A DNA stretch of 30,075 nucleotides. Source: UKL13-2 sp038236905 (lineage in GTDB: Bacteria; Pseudomonadota; Gammaproteobacteria; Burkholderiales; Usitatibacteraceae). The stretch is taken from the NCBI GenBank assembly GCA_038236905.1, contig JBBRZG010000034.1, positions 1 through 30,075 of the forward strand, written 5' to 3'. The notes under the pieces are model-generated. The model was not told where the DNA came from. It saw only the letters and a program-made list of their open reading frames with translations, and ran no database searches. Made by a program: the position numbers and the translations under genes. This document shows positions 16,290-24,121 of the stretch, piece after piece (the stretch's first letter is position 1; each line of letters opens with the position of its first letter).

Positions 16290-17171
16290 CTAGCTTCCGC
16301 AGCCACCGCAACCCCCGCCCCCGCCACAGCCGCTGCTGCCGCTATCGCTGCTGGTGCTGGTCGAGCCGCAACCTGAACCGCTATCGCTGGTGCTTGGCTG
16401 CGGGAACAATTTTTTGACGAACGGGAACGCGCTAGCCGGCAGCGCGGTAAGCCCGAACAACGCCGCCAAGATCACTGCATCGGCGCTGCCACCGCCAGGC
16501 TTGATTTGCTTGGATTGCTTTTTCAAGCGACCAAACAACGTGCGCTGATCTTTTAGAAATCTTAAGCCCAAGCCGCTGCGGCGCGAGAACATGGACGCCC
16601 ACGCAAAACCGATACCGACCACCGCCAGAATAGCCAGAAACATGATGTTGCTCTTACCGCGCTGGATGGCGAGCAACAGCTTGATGCCCGCAATCCCGCC
16701 AATCACGCCAGTCGCACTGAGCACGCTCGACACTCGATGTGCCTTGGGTTCGGTGCCATACAACAGGCGCGCATGGGTGAGCTCGCGCAGATACTGCTGG
16801 CAGGCGGCATTCGATTCAGCACCTTCAAATAATTTTGTCACCTCGCTTGGATAACGAAACCGCGACAACACCGATTTTTCGATCGGGCGCCTGACCAGCT
16901 CTTCCGCGTTGGGCTTGGCGGTCAGTTGATCGCGACTCGCGTCGACCACCAGCAGGCCACGATCAATCAACGCAAAGGCTGCGACCTTGAGCGCCTCCGC
17001 TGCGCCGCCGCGCAAATAGGCGATGCGATACGGATCTGATAAATCAAGCTTGGGCATCGGTAAGTTTGCTTCGGCGCGCTGCTGCCACCAGCGCAGCACC
17101 AGATTGACAACGAGAATCGCGACAATGAAAAAAAGCAAAAATGCGGGGCCGGAAAAATTAAACGGATTCAT
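16290..17171 (-). CDS. TIGR04222-like membrane protein with a Gly/Ser/Cys tail
   Basis: Predicted 293-residue inner-membrane protein. A membrane segment lies at about 8-27, then a soluble domain with the LSDPYRIAYLRGGAAEALKVA segment typical of TIGR04222 (45-65), two membrane segments at about 153-170 and 176-193, and a further hydrophobic stretch at about 230-250. The end is low in complexity and rich in Gly, Ser and Cys from about 260 to 293, with Cys268, Cys282, Cys288 and Cys291, the last three in CGGGGGCGGCGS. Such tails are a mark of this family, whose function is unknown. The start overlaps the nucleotidyltransferase gene by ATGA; the MNIO gene follows after one base. I infer that the tail may be modified by the MNIO enzyme. 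Confidence 0.82.
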   Translation of the reverse strand: MNPFNFSGPAFLLFFIVAILVVNLVLRWWQQRAEANLPMPKLDLSDPYRIAYLRGGAAEALKVAAFALIDRGLLVVDASRDQLTAKPNAEELVRRPIEKSVLSRFRYPSEVTKLFEGAESNAACQQYLRELTHARLLYGTEPKAHRVSSVLSATGVIGGIAGIKLLLAIQRGKSNIMFLAILAVVGIGFAWASMFSRRSGLGLRFLKDQRTLFGRLKKQSKQIKPGGGSADAVILAALFGLTALPASAFPFVKKLFPQPSTSDSGSGCGSTSTSSDSGSSGCGGGGGCGGCGS

Positions 17172-17908
17172 GCTGCCTCCGAGATCTTCATTGCGCGTTG
17201 ATGGAGCGCTTCGGCGAGCGCGATGGTCTGCGCCAAGGTCGCCGCAGCGGTATCGGCAGGCAGCAATCCGGTTTCGCGCGCCTGCGATAGGTCCGGCAGC
17301 AGCGATGCAAACCCGGCTAAGTCCACCTCGCCGATTAACGCCTGCAATGCTTCTTTTGGCGACGGCGCGGCGCGCCCTGCCAGTTGCAAAATAGTTTGCG
17401 CGCTCGCGCGCAGCGGGCCGGTGGCATCCGCAATCGCCAACGCGGCTTGTTCCTCGCGCAGACTCGTCAGCACATATTCGTGGCGTAGCCGCAGCACCAG
17501 ATTGAGCAGCACCTGTTGCAAACGGCGGATCGTCGCCGCACGCGAAATATGCAAATTCAAAAACGGGTCCGCGCCATACAGCACACGATGCCGCGCCGCG
17601 ATATCGCCGAATTTCACCGCAAAAGCCTCGGCGGCGGCGTCAACTTCGCTCGCCAGTAGAAACATGGCGGTCAGCCGAATGGCGGCATGCGCCAGCCGAA
17701 ACGGCTCGCGAAATTGATCGATATTTGCAACCGAAAATCGATGCAGAACCATCACGATATTGACGTCTGACGTGGCGCGCAGTTTTTGTTCCGCGGCAGA
17801 GCCGTACAACACGATTGACTTTAGATCATCGCCCAGCGCGGCCTTTGCGTCGTCCACAAATTTTGCCAGCGCAGGCTCGATCAATAGTATTGAGTCGTCG
17901 GGTGTCAT
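17168..17908 (-). CDS. Nucleotidyltransferase-fold protein, first gene of the MNIO operon
   Basis: Predicted 246-residue soluble protein with a Pol-beta-like nucleotidyltransferase fold. The motif is GSAAEQKLRATSDVNIVMVL (about 57-76): the GS helix turn is intact and the Asp-x-Asp pair reads Asp-Val-Asn, a variant that I recall as common in this subgroup. The C-terminal part (about 100-246) is helical and rich in Ala and Leu. The ATG has AAAGGAAA a few bases upstream and no closer start is likely. It is the first gene of the four-gene operon, the next gene overlapping by ATGA. The substrate is unknown; it might add a nucleotide to a protein or small molecule, or act as a regulator if not catalytic. 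Confidence 0.75.
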   Translation of the reverse strand: MTPDDSILLIEPALAKFVDDAKAALGDDLKSIVLYGSAAEQKLRATSDVNIVMVLHRFSVANIDQFREPFRLAHAAIRLTAMFLLASEVDAAAEAFAVKFGDIAARHRVLYGADPFLNLHISRAATIRRLQQVLLNLVLRLRHEYVLTSLREEQAALAIADATGPLRASAQTILQLAGRAAPSPKEALQALIGEVDLAGFASLLPDLSQARETGLLPADTAAATLAQTIALAEALHQRAMKISEAA

Positions 17909-18052
17909 GCATTTCCTTTCAAGTCAAATATTAAACCCTAGTATCAGCGGCACTCTTCAAGCATTTTTGCTCCTAACGCCGCACCCGCATTAGGCTTTCA
18001 ATTTTGGATAATGCATTGTCCGTGGCCAGCAAAACCGGTTCTTTTATCCGCT

Positions 18053-19327
18053 TTACGATTCCAGCCATTGATAGATCTGATCGTAAACATCGGTGCTGCT
18101 TAACAAGTCAAAATGATCCGAACCGTAGCTGATGTGTTGACGCGATTTTGGGATGAGAAGCGACCGTGCGGAATCTTTATGCAAGCCCAGCGCACTATTG
18201 ACGGGCACCAATCCATCGCCGGGCAAGCGGCTTGCCGACGTTGCTCCTGCCGGTTTATTCGTCTGCGTTATCACTTGTTTTGTGGCAGCGACCGCGAAAC
18301 ATTTCACGCCTTTCGGTAAACGCGCTGGATGGTCGCCCGGTACAACCGAGCTAGGCGGCTTTTTTTCTGCCGCCAAAATTGTTCCGTGGCGTAAATCCTT
18401 GATCCCCGCGCTGCGTACTTTGCCCAATCGCGCAAAGGGTGCTGAGTAGGGACTCACATCGAGCAAAATATCCAGCCAATTGCCGGCGCGCTCCAGCGGC
18501 GCGCCATGATGCGGCGTGCCCAGAAAGATGAGCTTGTTTAATTTTCGCGGCCAGAGAAGTTTTTCCGCTTTGGCAAATTCACACGCGCTGCGCGACACCA
18601 GTCCGCCCATGCTGTGGCCGATAATAACCAGCTCGGTGATGGGAACCGGCCAGGTTTGCATCAGGTTCTCCAAAACATCGGAAAATTCCTTGCCGTTGCT
18701 GGCAATATGGCGACCGCTGTTGTAATGCAAATAAAGGGAGGTGTAGCCCAAATCCCGCACCAGCGCCGCGCCGTGATCGTGCGAGGCGCTGCGATCTGCG
18801 CGCTCATGATTCCATTGCAAATCATTCATGCACAGCCCGTGCACCAGCACCAGCAATTTGCCGCTCTTAACCCCCTTGGACTCGAAAGGCTTGCCCTGCT
18901 GGCGAAGCTGCATCGAGATCGCAAGTGGGTTGTTGGTAGCGGCCAGATAATCACCGAATACACCATTAAGTGCGGCCGACATGGCTTCGTGTTGCGGAAA
19001 TTCAGCCGGGCCACTGAAGTACGGCGTGAGCTGTTTGAACGCGAGGTCAAGACCCGCGCCGACCACCTCTGTAACGCCGCGAACGCTGCTGTAAACCATG
19101 CCGGTGATACCGCGTGTCGAGCCGGTCGGCGCTTGCCCCATGATCGGCGTCAAACCCGAAATCGTGTGGTGCATGGCTTCGACGATATCAGTCACGCCAC
19201 CGATGGCGTCAACGATGATTTTATTTCCACCGCGTAATTGGGCGGCAGCCGATTGCGGCACTGCACCGACCGGCAACTTATTGGGTTTACCGCTCGCGCC
19301 GATCTCTGCTTTAGGTTTGCGCGTCAT
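18053..19327 (-). CDS. Alpha/beta hydrolase, lipase/esterase-like
   Basis: Predicted 424-residue serine hydrolase. The catalytic domain begins near 156 with the oxyanion strand KLLVLVHGLCMNDLQWN; the nucleophile elbow is GHSMGG (Ser239), followed by FLGTPHHGAPLER, which is common to triacylglycerol lipases and PGAP1-like hydrolases. Likely Asp and His of the triad are Asp371 (GDGLVPV) and His405 (GSDHFDLL). The N-terminal 150 residues hold Gly/Val-rich helices (IVDAIGGVTDIVEAMHHTI) that could touch a membrane; no signal peptide is visible from ATG 19327. An in-frame ATG at 19366 is an alternative start; neither has a good ribosome binding site. It may hydrolyse a lipid or polyester; the substrate is unknown. 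Confidence 0.82.
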   Translation of the reverse strand: MTRKPKAEIGASGKPNKLPVGAVPQSAAAQLRGGNKIIVDAIGGVTDIVEAMHHTISGLTPIMGQAPTGSTRGITGMVYSSVRGVTEVVGAGLDLAFKQLTPYFSGPAEFPQHEAMSAALNGVFGDYLAATNNPLAISMQLRQQGKPFESKGVKSGKLLVLVHGLCMNDLQWNHERADRSASHDHGAALVRDLGYTSLYLHYNSGRHIASNGKEFSDVLENLMQTWPVPITELVIIGHSMGGLVSRSACEFAKAEKLLWPRKLNKLIFLGTPHHGAPLERAGNWLDILLDVSPYSAPFARLGKVRSAGIKDLRHGTILAAEKKPPSSVVPGDHPARLPKGVKCFAVAATKQVITQTNKPAGATSASRLPGDGLVPVNSALGLHKDSARSLLIPKSRQHISYGSDHFDLLSSTDVYDQIYQWLES

Positions 19328-19444
19328 GAGGTAACCGGTTAATTGCAAGCAATGGATGAAAAACATTTTGCATACCGGATTACCCTTTTATTTATATGTA
19401 TTCTCAGACGGTTTTTTCGGCGCACTGCGTTTGACACACCACAC

Positions 19445-20428
19445 TCAAATATCGGTTGGCACTCGCGGCATAAATCCGCCGCCGGTTAGCAGGCCGTAAG
19501 CCATCCACAACACCACTATTCCATAAACCACGCGCGGCGCCCACATCGCCAGCTGTTCCAGAAAGCCATTGATCGCTTCGGTTTCAAGTCGAGTATGACG
19601 CATCAACATTTCAGGCAGTGTGCCACTGGCCTCGCCGGTTTGGGTAAATTGAAGCACACGTTCATCCTTGATGTAACGGATGCCACGCAAAGCCTCAGCC
19701 ATTGGCGAACCCGACTCGATGCGCGTGCGGATTCTCGACAGCTCGCGACGGATGTCGCCATCCTCTACCGTATCGAGCGCGGCAGGCAACGCATCCAGCA
19801 TCGAAACGCCCGCTTCCAACATCAACGCCAAGCTCTCGAAGAAATCACGCAAATTACGACGAATAAATATCGGCCCGTACAAGGGCAGGCTTTGATACAA
19901 CGATTTGCCGGTTGAACGGGGATCGCCCCGCGCCAATACTCGAAAACCATAGATCACCGCAGCCACCAGCAGCAGCGGTGAAACCACTTTCCACACATAT
20001 CCAGCAAGGCTCAATGTGCCGCCGACCAATGCGGGAATGGGTGCCAAGAAAAGTGCCGCCAAGAACATGAATGCGGGCAACATCAGCCGTGATTTCATCG
20101 TCGATAATTGCAGCGCACGATCCGTGTAGAAATCAGCAAGGCGCCGATACATATTCGCCGGACTGCCCGCGTTCATCGCCGCCCGGATCAAGCGCGACTC
20201 CAACTTCGTGAACAATCCACTCTTCTCACCAGCCAATGCGAATTCAATGCCCTTCGTCAACAGCCCGCGCATCGCTTCCAGCCGTGACTGCATGGGGGAT
20301 GGCAAATTGAGCACCGCAAAAGCACGATCAAACGGCAGCCCGGCCGTTTCCATTTGCGCAAGTTGGGCGAAGAGATCGGCGCGAATGCGGTACGGAAGAG
20401 GATGAAACGCAATTACGCGGCTGGGCAT
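19445..20428 (-). CDS. Orphan GspF/PilC-like membrane protein
   Basis: Predicted 327-residue inner-membrane platform protein of the type II secretion/type IV pilus F family. Two T2SSF domains are visible: LFAQLAQMETAGLPFDRAF to about residue 110, and FFESLALMLEAGVSMLDALP from about 195, which ends with the family motif TGEASGTL near 270. Membrane segments lie at about 115-135, 140-165 and 295-315. It is shorter than usual GspF/PilC (about 400), mainly in the N-terminal part. No ATPase, pseudopilin or secretin gene is near, so it must work with parts encoded elsewhere or in a minimal export or pilus system. Confidence 0.82.
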   Translation of the reverse strand: MPSRVIAFHPLPYRIRADLFAQLAQMETAGLPFDRAFAVLNLPSPMQSRLEAMRGLLTKGIEFALAGEKSGLFTKLESRLIRAAMNAGSPANMYRRLADFYTDRALQLSTMKSRLMLPAFMFLAALFLAPIPALVGGTLSLAGYVWKVVSPLLLVAAVIYGFRVLARGDPRSTGKSLYQSLPLYGPIFIRRNLRDFFESLALMLEAGVSMLDALPAALDTVEDGDIRRELSRIRTRIESGSPMAEALRGIRYIKDERVLQFTQTGEASGTLPEMLMRHTRLETEAINGFLEQLAMWAPRVVYGIVVLWMAYGLLTGGGFMPRVPTDI

Positions 20429-20507
20429 TGTGCTACAGCTTTACAGAAGCCTTGGAGCAAAGCGGACACGAATCACCGACGTGATCACTCCTGCTGCCGC
20501 ATCCGTC

Positions 20508-22901
20508 CTAACCGCCATACGGCACCCAAATATTCTTTATCTGCGTTGCCTCACGCAGCACATCTTCTGTCAACGGCAGCGCTCCTGACGCAGGCAATAT
20601 CCACGTGCGTTTCATACTGCCCGCGCTGGCTTTTTCGACGGCAGTTTGCGCGGCGGGCGGGCCTGCAAACCACATCGCGTCCACATCATCGTGCTCGGCT
20701 AACGTTTTTGCCAATTCATCTCGCTCGCCGGTGACGATATTGATCGTACCGCTTGGGACGTCGGAGGTCTCGATCACTTGGTAGAAATCGGTGACGCTTA
20801 GCGGATGCGCTGCTGAAGGCGTGACGACGAGCGCGTTACCCATCGCAAATGCGGTGATTGCCAACGAGCAGAAAGCCAATAATGGCTGATCATCCGGCAG
20901 CATGATCGCCATCACACCCAGCGGCTCAGGCATGGCGAGAGTAACGTTGCGAATTGGTGTTTGATGAATCGCGCCGTCGTATTTATCGGCCCAGGCGGCG
21001 GCCGTAAACAGCGCGTTGATGCTCGCATCGACTTCTGATTTTGCAGCGGACGTTGAGGCACCGGTTTGTTGAGTGATGCGATGCGCGAATTCATCGGAGC
21101 GCGCCGCAAGGTTCTCGGCCATGAAATAAATAATCTGCGCACGATTGTGGCCCGTGGCTTTTTGCCAGCCGTTTGACGCGGCGCGGGCGGCTTCGACCGC
21201 GTTGCGAATATCTTTACGATTGCCGCTCCCTACTTCACCAATGCGTTGTTTATTCGGGCTATAAATATCAAGAGAAAGCCCACCATCCGGACGCGCTTGT
21301 TTGCCGCCGATAAACATTTTTGCAGTACGATCAATGGCCGGAATAGCAATCGAAACACTAGCATTGGCGCGCGTTTTCAAGGCTTTTTGGCTGGCAGTGG
21401 CCGTGGATAGTCGCACTTCAGATTTGCGCTTTAGATATTCGTAAAGCCCTTCCTTGCCGCCCTCGCGACCAAAACCTGATTCGCGATAGCCGCCAAAACC
21501 TGCGGCTGCGTCGAGCAGGTTAGTCGAATTAATCCAGACGATACCGGCTTTGATTTGCGTCGCCATATCAAGTGCTAAGTTAATATCTTCGCTCCAAATC
21601 GTGGCCGCCAAACCATAGCGCGTGTTGTTGGCGAGCTTCACCGCTTCTTCGGGCGTGCGGAATGTCATCGCCGCCAGTACGGGTCCAAAAATCTCTTCTT
21701 GTACGACGCTTGATGAAGGGCCGCAATCGGTGAGTACCGTCGGCGGATAGTAATTGCCAACAACCGGCATGCCTTTTTCGTTTGCCCAGGATGGTTGCAT
21801 GAGCGACGCACCTTCTGCCACGCCGCGGGCGACTTTTTCCTGAATCTGTTTTAGCTGCGAAGGGTCGACAATGGCACCGATATCGATAGCCTTGTCAAGC
21901 GGGTCGCCGACCCGCAATTTCTCCATGCGTGCGCGAAGTTTCTTGTACATCTTTTCGGCCACACCCTCTTGCACCAACAAGCGCGAACCGGCGCAGCAGA
22001 CTTGGCCCTGATTAAACCAGATCGCGTCAACAATGCCTTCGACCGCCGAATCTAGATCCGCATCATCGAACACGACGAACGGTGATTTCCCACCAAGTTC
22101 TAGTGATAATTTTTTACCGGACCCCGCCGTGGCGCCGCGGATAATGCGGCCCACTTCGGTTGACCCGGTGAATGCAATTTTATCGATATCGGCATGCTCA
22201 ACGATCGCCGACCCTGTGCGCCCGTCGCCGGTGACGATATTTACCACTCCTGGTGGCAGCCCAACCGAGTTGCAAATTTCGGCGAAAAGTAAAGCGGTGA
22301 GCGACGTCAATTCTGCGGGTTTCAATACGACCGTGTTGCCCATCGCAATCGCGGGCGCGATTTTCCACGCCAGCATCAGCAGCGGAAAATTCCACGGAAT
22401 AATTTGCCCAACTACGCCAAGCGACTGGTGATTCGGCAGCTCGGCCGCCTGCAGCTGTGCCCAGCCCGCATGGTAATAAAAATGGCGGGCAACCAGCGGA
22501 ATATCGATGTCGCGCGTTTCGCGAATCGGCTTGCCGTTGTCCATCGTTTCCAGCACCGCAAATAAGCGCGAATGTTTTTGAATTTGTCGCGCGATCGCAT
22601 ATAAATATCGCGCGCGAATATGGCCCGGCGTCCCGCTCCAAGGGGGATACGCTTTTCGAGCGGCTCTCACGGCATCATCAACGTCCTTTTTATTAGCCTG
22701 TGCGATGCGTGCCAGCTTTTTATTGTTCGACGGATTAATTGAATCGAAATATTCTTTTGAAAGCGGTTCGCGAAATTTACCGTTAACGAAAAGACTAAAT
22801 TTTCCATCGTGCTCGGCGATCCAGTCGAGCGCAGGCGCTGCCGCTTCCGGGGCGGCACCATAAGGGAGTGATTTGTGTTTTAGGATTTCTGCGACTTTCA
22901 T
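20508..22901 (-). CDS. ALDH16-like tandem aldehyde dehydrogenase
   Basis: Predicted 797-residue protein with two aldehyde dehydrogenase domains. The first (about 30-495) has a full active site: PWNFPL (169-174), Glu268 in LSLELGGKSP and the nucleophile Cys302 in GQVCCAGSR. The second (about 525-797) keeps the NAD-fold outline (ALDH-like GVMAIMLPDDQPLLAFC, SGTINIVTGE) but has no matching Cys or Glu, and it probably serves in assembly. This plan is that of ALDH16 enzymes, known from bacteria and animals. The aldehyde oxidised may be acetaldehyde made by the deoC product next door; this is inference. It starts 75 bases after the deoC stop and forms an operon with it. The linker between the domains holds a repeat-like stretch (21352-21377). 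Confidence 0.9.
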   Translation of the reverse strand: MKVAEILKHKSLPYGAAPEAAAPALDWIAEHDGKFSLFVNGKFREPLSKEYFDSINPSNNKKLARIAQANKKDVDDAVRAARKAYPPWSGTPGHIRARYLYAIARQIQKHSRLFAVLETMDNGKPIRETRDIDIPLVARHFYYHAGWAQLQAAELPNHQSLGVVGQIIPWNFPLLMLAWKIAPAIAMGNTVVLKPAELTSLTALLFAEICNSVGLPPGVVNIVTGDGRTGSAIVEHADIDKIAFTGSTEVGRIIRGATAGSGKKLSLELGGKSPFVVFDDADLDSAVEGIVDAIWFNQGQVCCAGSRLLVQEGVAEKMYKKLRARMEKLRVGDPLDKAIDIGAIVDPSQLKQIQEKVARGVAEGASLMQPSWANEKGMPVVGNYYPPTVLTDCGPSSSVVQEEIFGPVLAAMTFRTPEEAVKLANNTRYGLAATIWSEDINLALDMATQIKAGIVWINSTNLLDAAAGFGGYRESGFGREGGKEGLYEYLKRKSEVRLSTATASQKALKTRANASVSIAIPAIDRTAKMFIGGKQARPDGGLSLDIYSPNKQRIGEVGSGNRKDIRNAVEAARAASNGWQKATGHNRAQIIYFMAENLAARSDEFAHRITQQTGASTSAAKSEVDASINALFTAAAWADKYDGAIHQTPIRNVTLAMPEPLGVMAIMLPDDQPLLAFCSLAITAFAMGNALVVTPSAAHPLSVTDFYQVIETSDVPSGTINIVTGERDELAKTLAEHDDVDAMWFAGPPAAQTAVEKASAGSMKRTWILPASGALPLTEDVLREATQIKNIWVPYGG
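21352..21377 (-). repeat. Single-arm copy of the REP-like repeat inside the ALDH16 linker
   Basis: These 26 bases (minus strand) match 28997-29022 (plus strand) at 23 of 26 positions, the three changes all being transitions. Sixteen of the bases, CGCCAATGCTAGTGTT, also match the minus strand at 6538-6553 without a change. They code for KTRANASVS, at about residues 509-517, in the stretch between the two domains, where an insert can be tolerated. Confidence 0.5.
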
Positions 22902-22976
22902 TTATGGCGCCACTTTCTTGTTGACGTTCTCTTCGTTGTGCTTTGCTACGTGATCACGCGTGGGTTTAGGTAACAC

Positions 22977-23999
22977 TCACCCCAAGGCCTGGTATTGCAT
23001 CGACGCGTACCGGCCATACGCAAAATGCTCCAGCTGACGCTCAATATCGTTTACCAACGCCGAGGCACCGATCCGGAATAAATGCGGCTGCATCCATTCG
23101 TCCCCCAACTCTTCCTTCATCAGCATCAACCAATCCAGTGACTGCTTGGCGCTGCGAATACCGCCCGCGGGCTTGAAGCCAACCCTCACACCGGTCTGTT
23201 CGTGATACGCGCGGATGGCGCGCAGCATCACCAGGCTGCCCGCGAGCGTGGCGTTGGTCGGCTCTTTGCCGGTGGAGGTTTTAATAAAATCGGAACCCGC
23301 CTGCATCGCAATAATCGACGCCCGCATGATGTTTTTAAGCGTGCCCAATTCGCCCGTGGCGATAATCGCTTTCATGTGCGCGGGTCCGCAGGCGTCGCGA
23401 AACGCTTTCACTTCGTCGTAGAGCGCGCGCCAATTACCGGTCAACACATGTTCGCGCGAAATCACAATATCGATTTCCTTTGCACCCGCTTTTACGCTCG
23501 CCTTGATCTCTTCAATTTTTTGCGGAAACGGATTCAAGCCCGCGGGGAAACCCGTGGAGACGGCCGCAACTGGAATGCCCGACCCATGCAAATCCTCGAC
23601 GGCCGTGGCGACGAATCGATGATAAACACAGACTGCGCCTGTGGTGAGCGGATTTTCTGCAAACGTTTCAGTGAGCCCAAGATCGCCTAATAACTTTGCG
23701 CTGATTGGTTGGCGCGCTTTCGAGCAGAGTCGTTTCACCGTCCCCTCGGTGTCGTCGCCGGACAGCGTGGTGAGATCAATGGTTTTGACCGCATGCACCA
23801 GCCACGCGGCCTGCACTTCTTTTTTAACGGTACGGCGCGTGCCAAGGGTGGCGGCGCGGCGCTCGATCGCGCTGCGGTTGACTAGCACATCTTTAACCGG
23901 GCCCAGATCCAGGCGCGTGCCGGGATTGCGGTGTTCATCTGCATTTCCTGCACGGTCTGGGATGGAATTTTTTTCGCGGAGGACGGATATGTTCGCCAT
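22977..23999 (-). CDS. deoC: Deoxyribose-phosphate aldolase
   Basis: Predicted 340-residue class I aldolase that splits 2-deoxyribose 5-phosphate into acetaldehyde and glyceraldehyde 3-phosphate in deoxynucleoside breakdown. The Schiff-base Lys240 lies in FIKTSTGK; the second active-site Lys276 is in GFKPAGGIRS, and Asp177 in KEIDIVIS is the third. The protein has about 80 residues more at the N-terminus than the E. coli enzyme (259), as in the long, animal-like DERA group. ATG 23999 is chosen over TTG 24008; no strong ribosome binding site is seen. It is the first gene of the pair with the ALDH16-like gene, which could remove the acetaldehyde formed. Confidence 0.95.
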   Translation of the reverse strand: MANISVLREKNSIPDRAGNADEHRNPGTRLDLGPVKDVLVNRSAIERRAATLGTRRTVKKEVQAAWLVHAVKTIDLTTLSGDDTEGTVKRLCSKARQPISAKLLGDLGLTETFAENPLTTGAVCVYHRFVATAVEDLHGSGIPVAAVSTGFPAGLNPFPQKIEEIKASVKAGAKEIDIVISREHVLTGNWRALYDEVKAFRDACGPAHMKAIIATGELGTLKNIMRASIIAMQAGSDFIKTSTGKEPTNATLAGSLVMLRAIRAYHEQTGVRVGFKPAGGIRSAKQSLDWLMLMKEELGDEWMQPHLFRIGASALVNDIERQLEHFAYGRYASMQYQALG

Positions 24000-24121
24000 G
24001 TTTGCCAATTCTTAAAAGATAAAAAATTATAGCGTCGCCAGACCTTCGCCCCGGTTCTATCAACATCTTGCAAATCAATTTCTTGTTTTACAAATTTACA
24101 CGCAACGCGGCGCAGCAAACG

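Noticed and set aside
18614..19237. Plus-strand open frame of 207 codons
   Set aside because: Antisense to the alpha/beta hydrolase with its intact GHSMGG motif; a codon-bias shadow.
23202..23690. Plus-strand open frame of 162 codons
   Set aside because: Antisense to deoC, whose catalytic residues are all in place.
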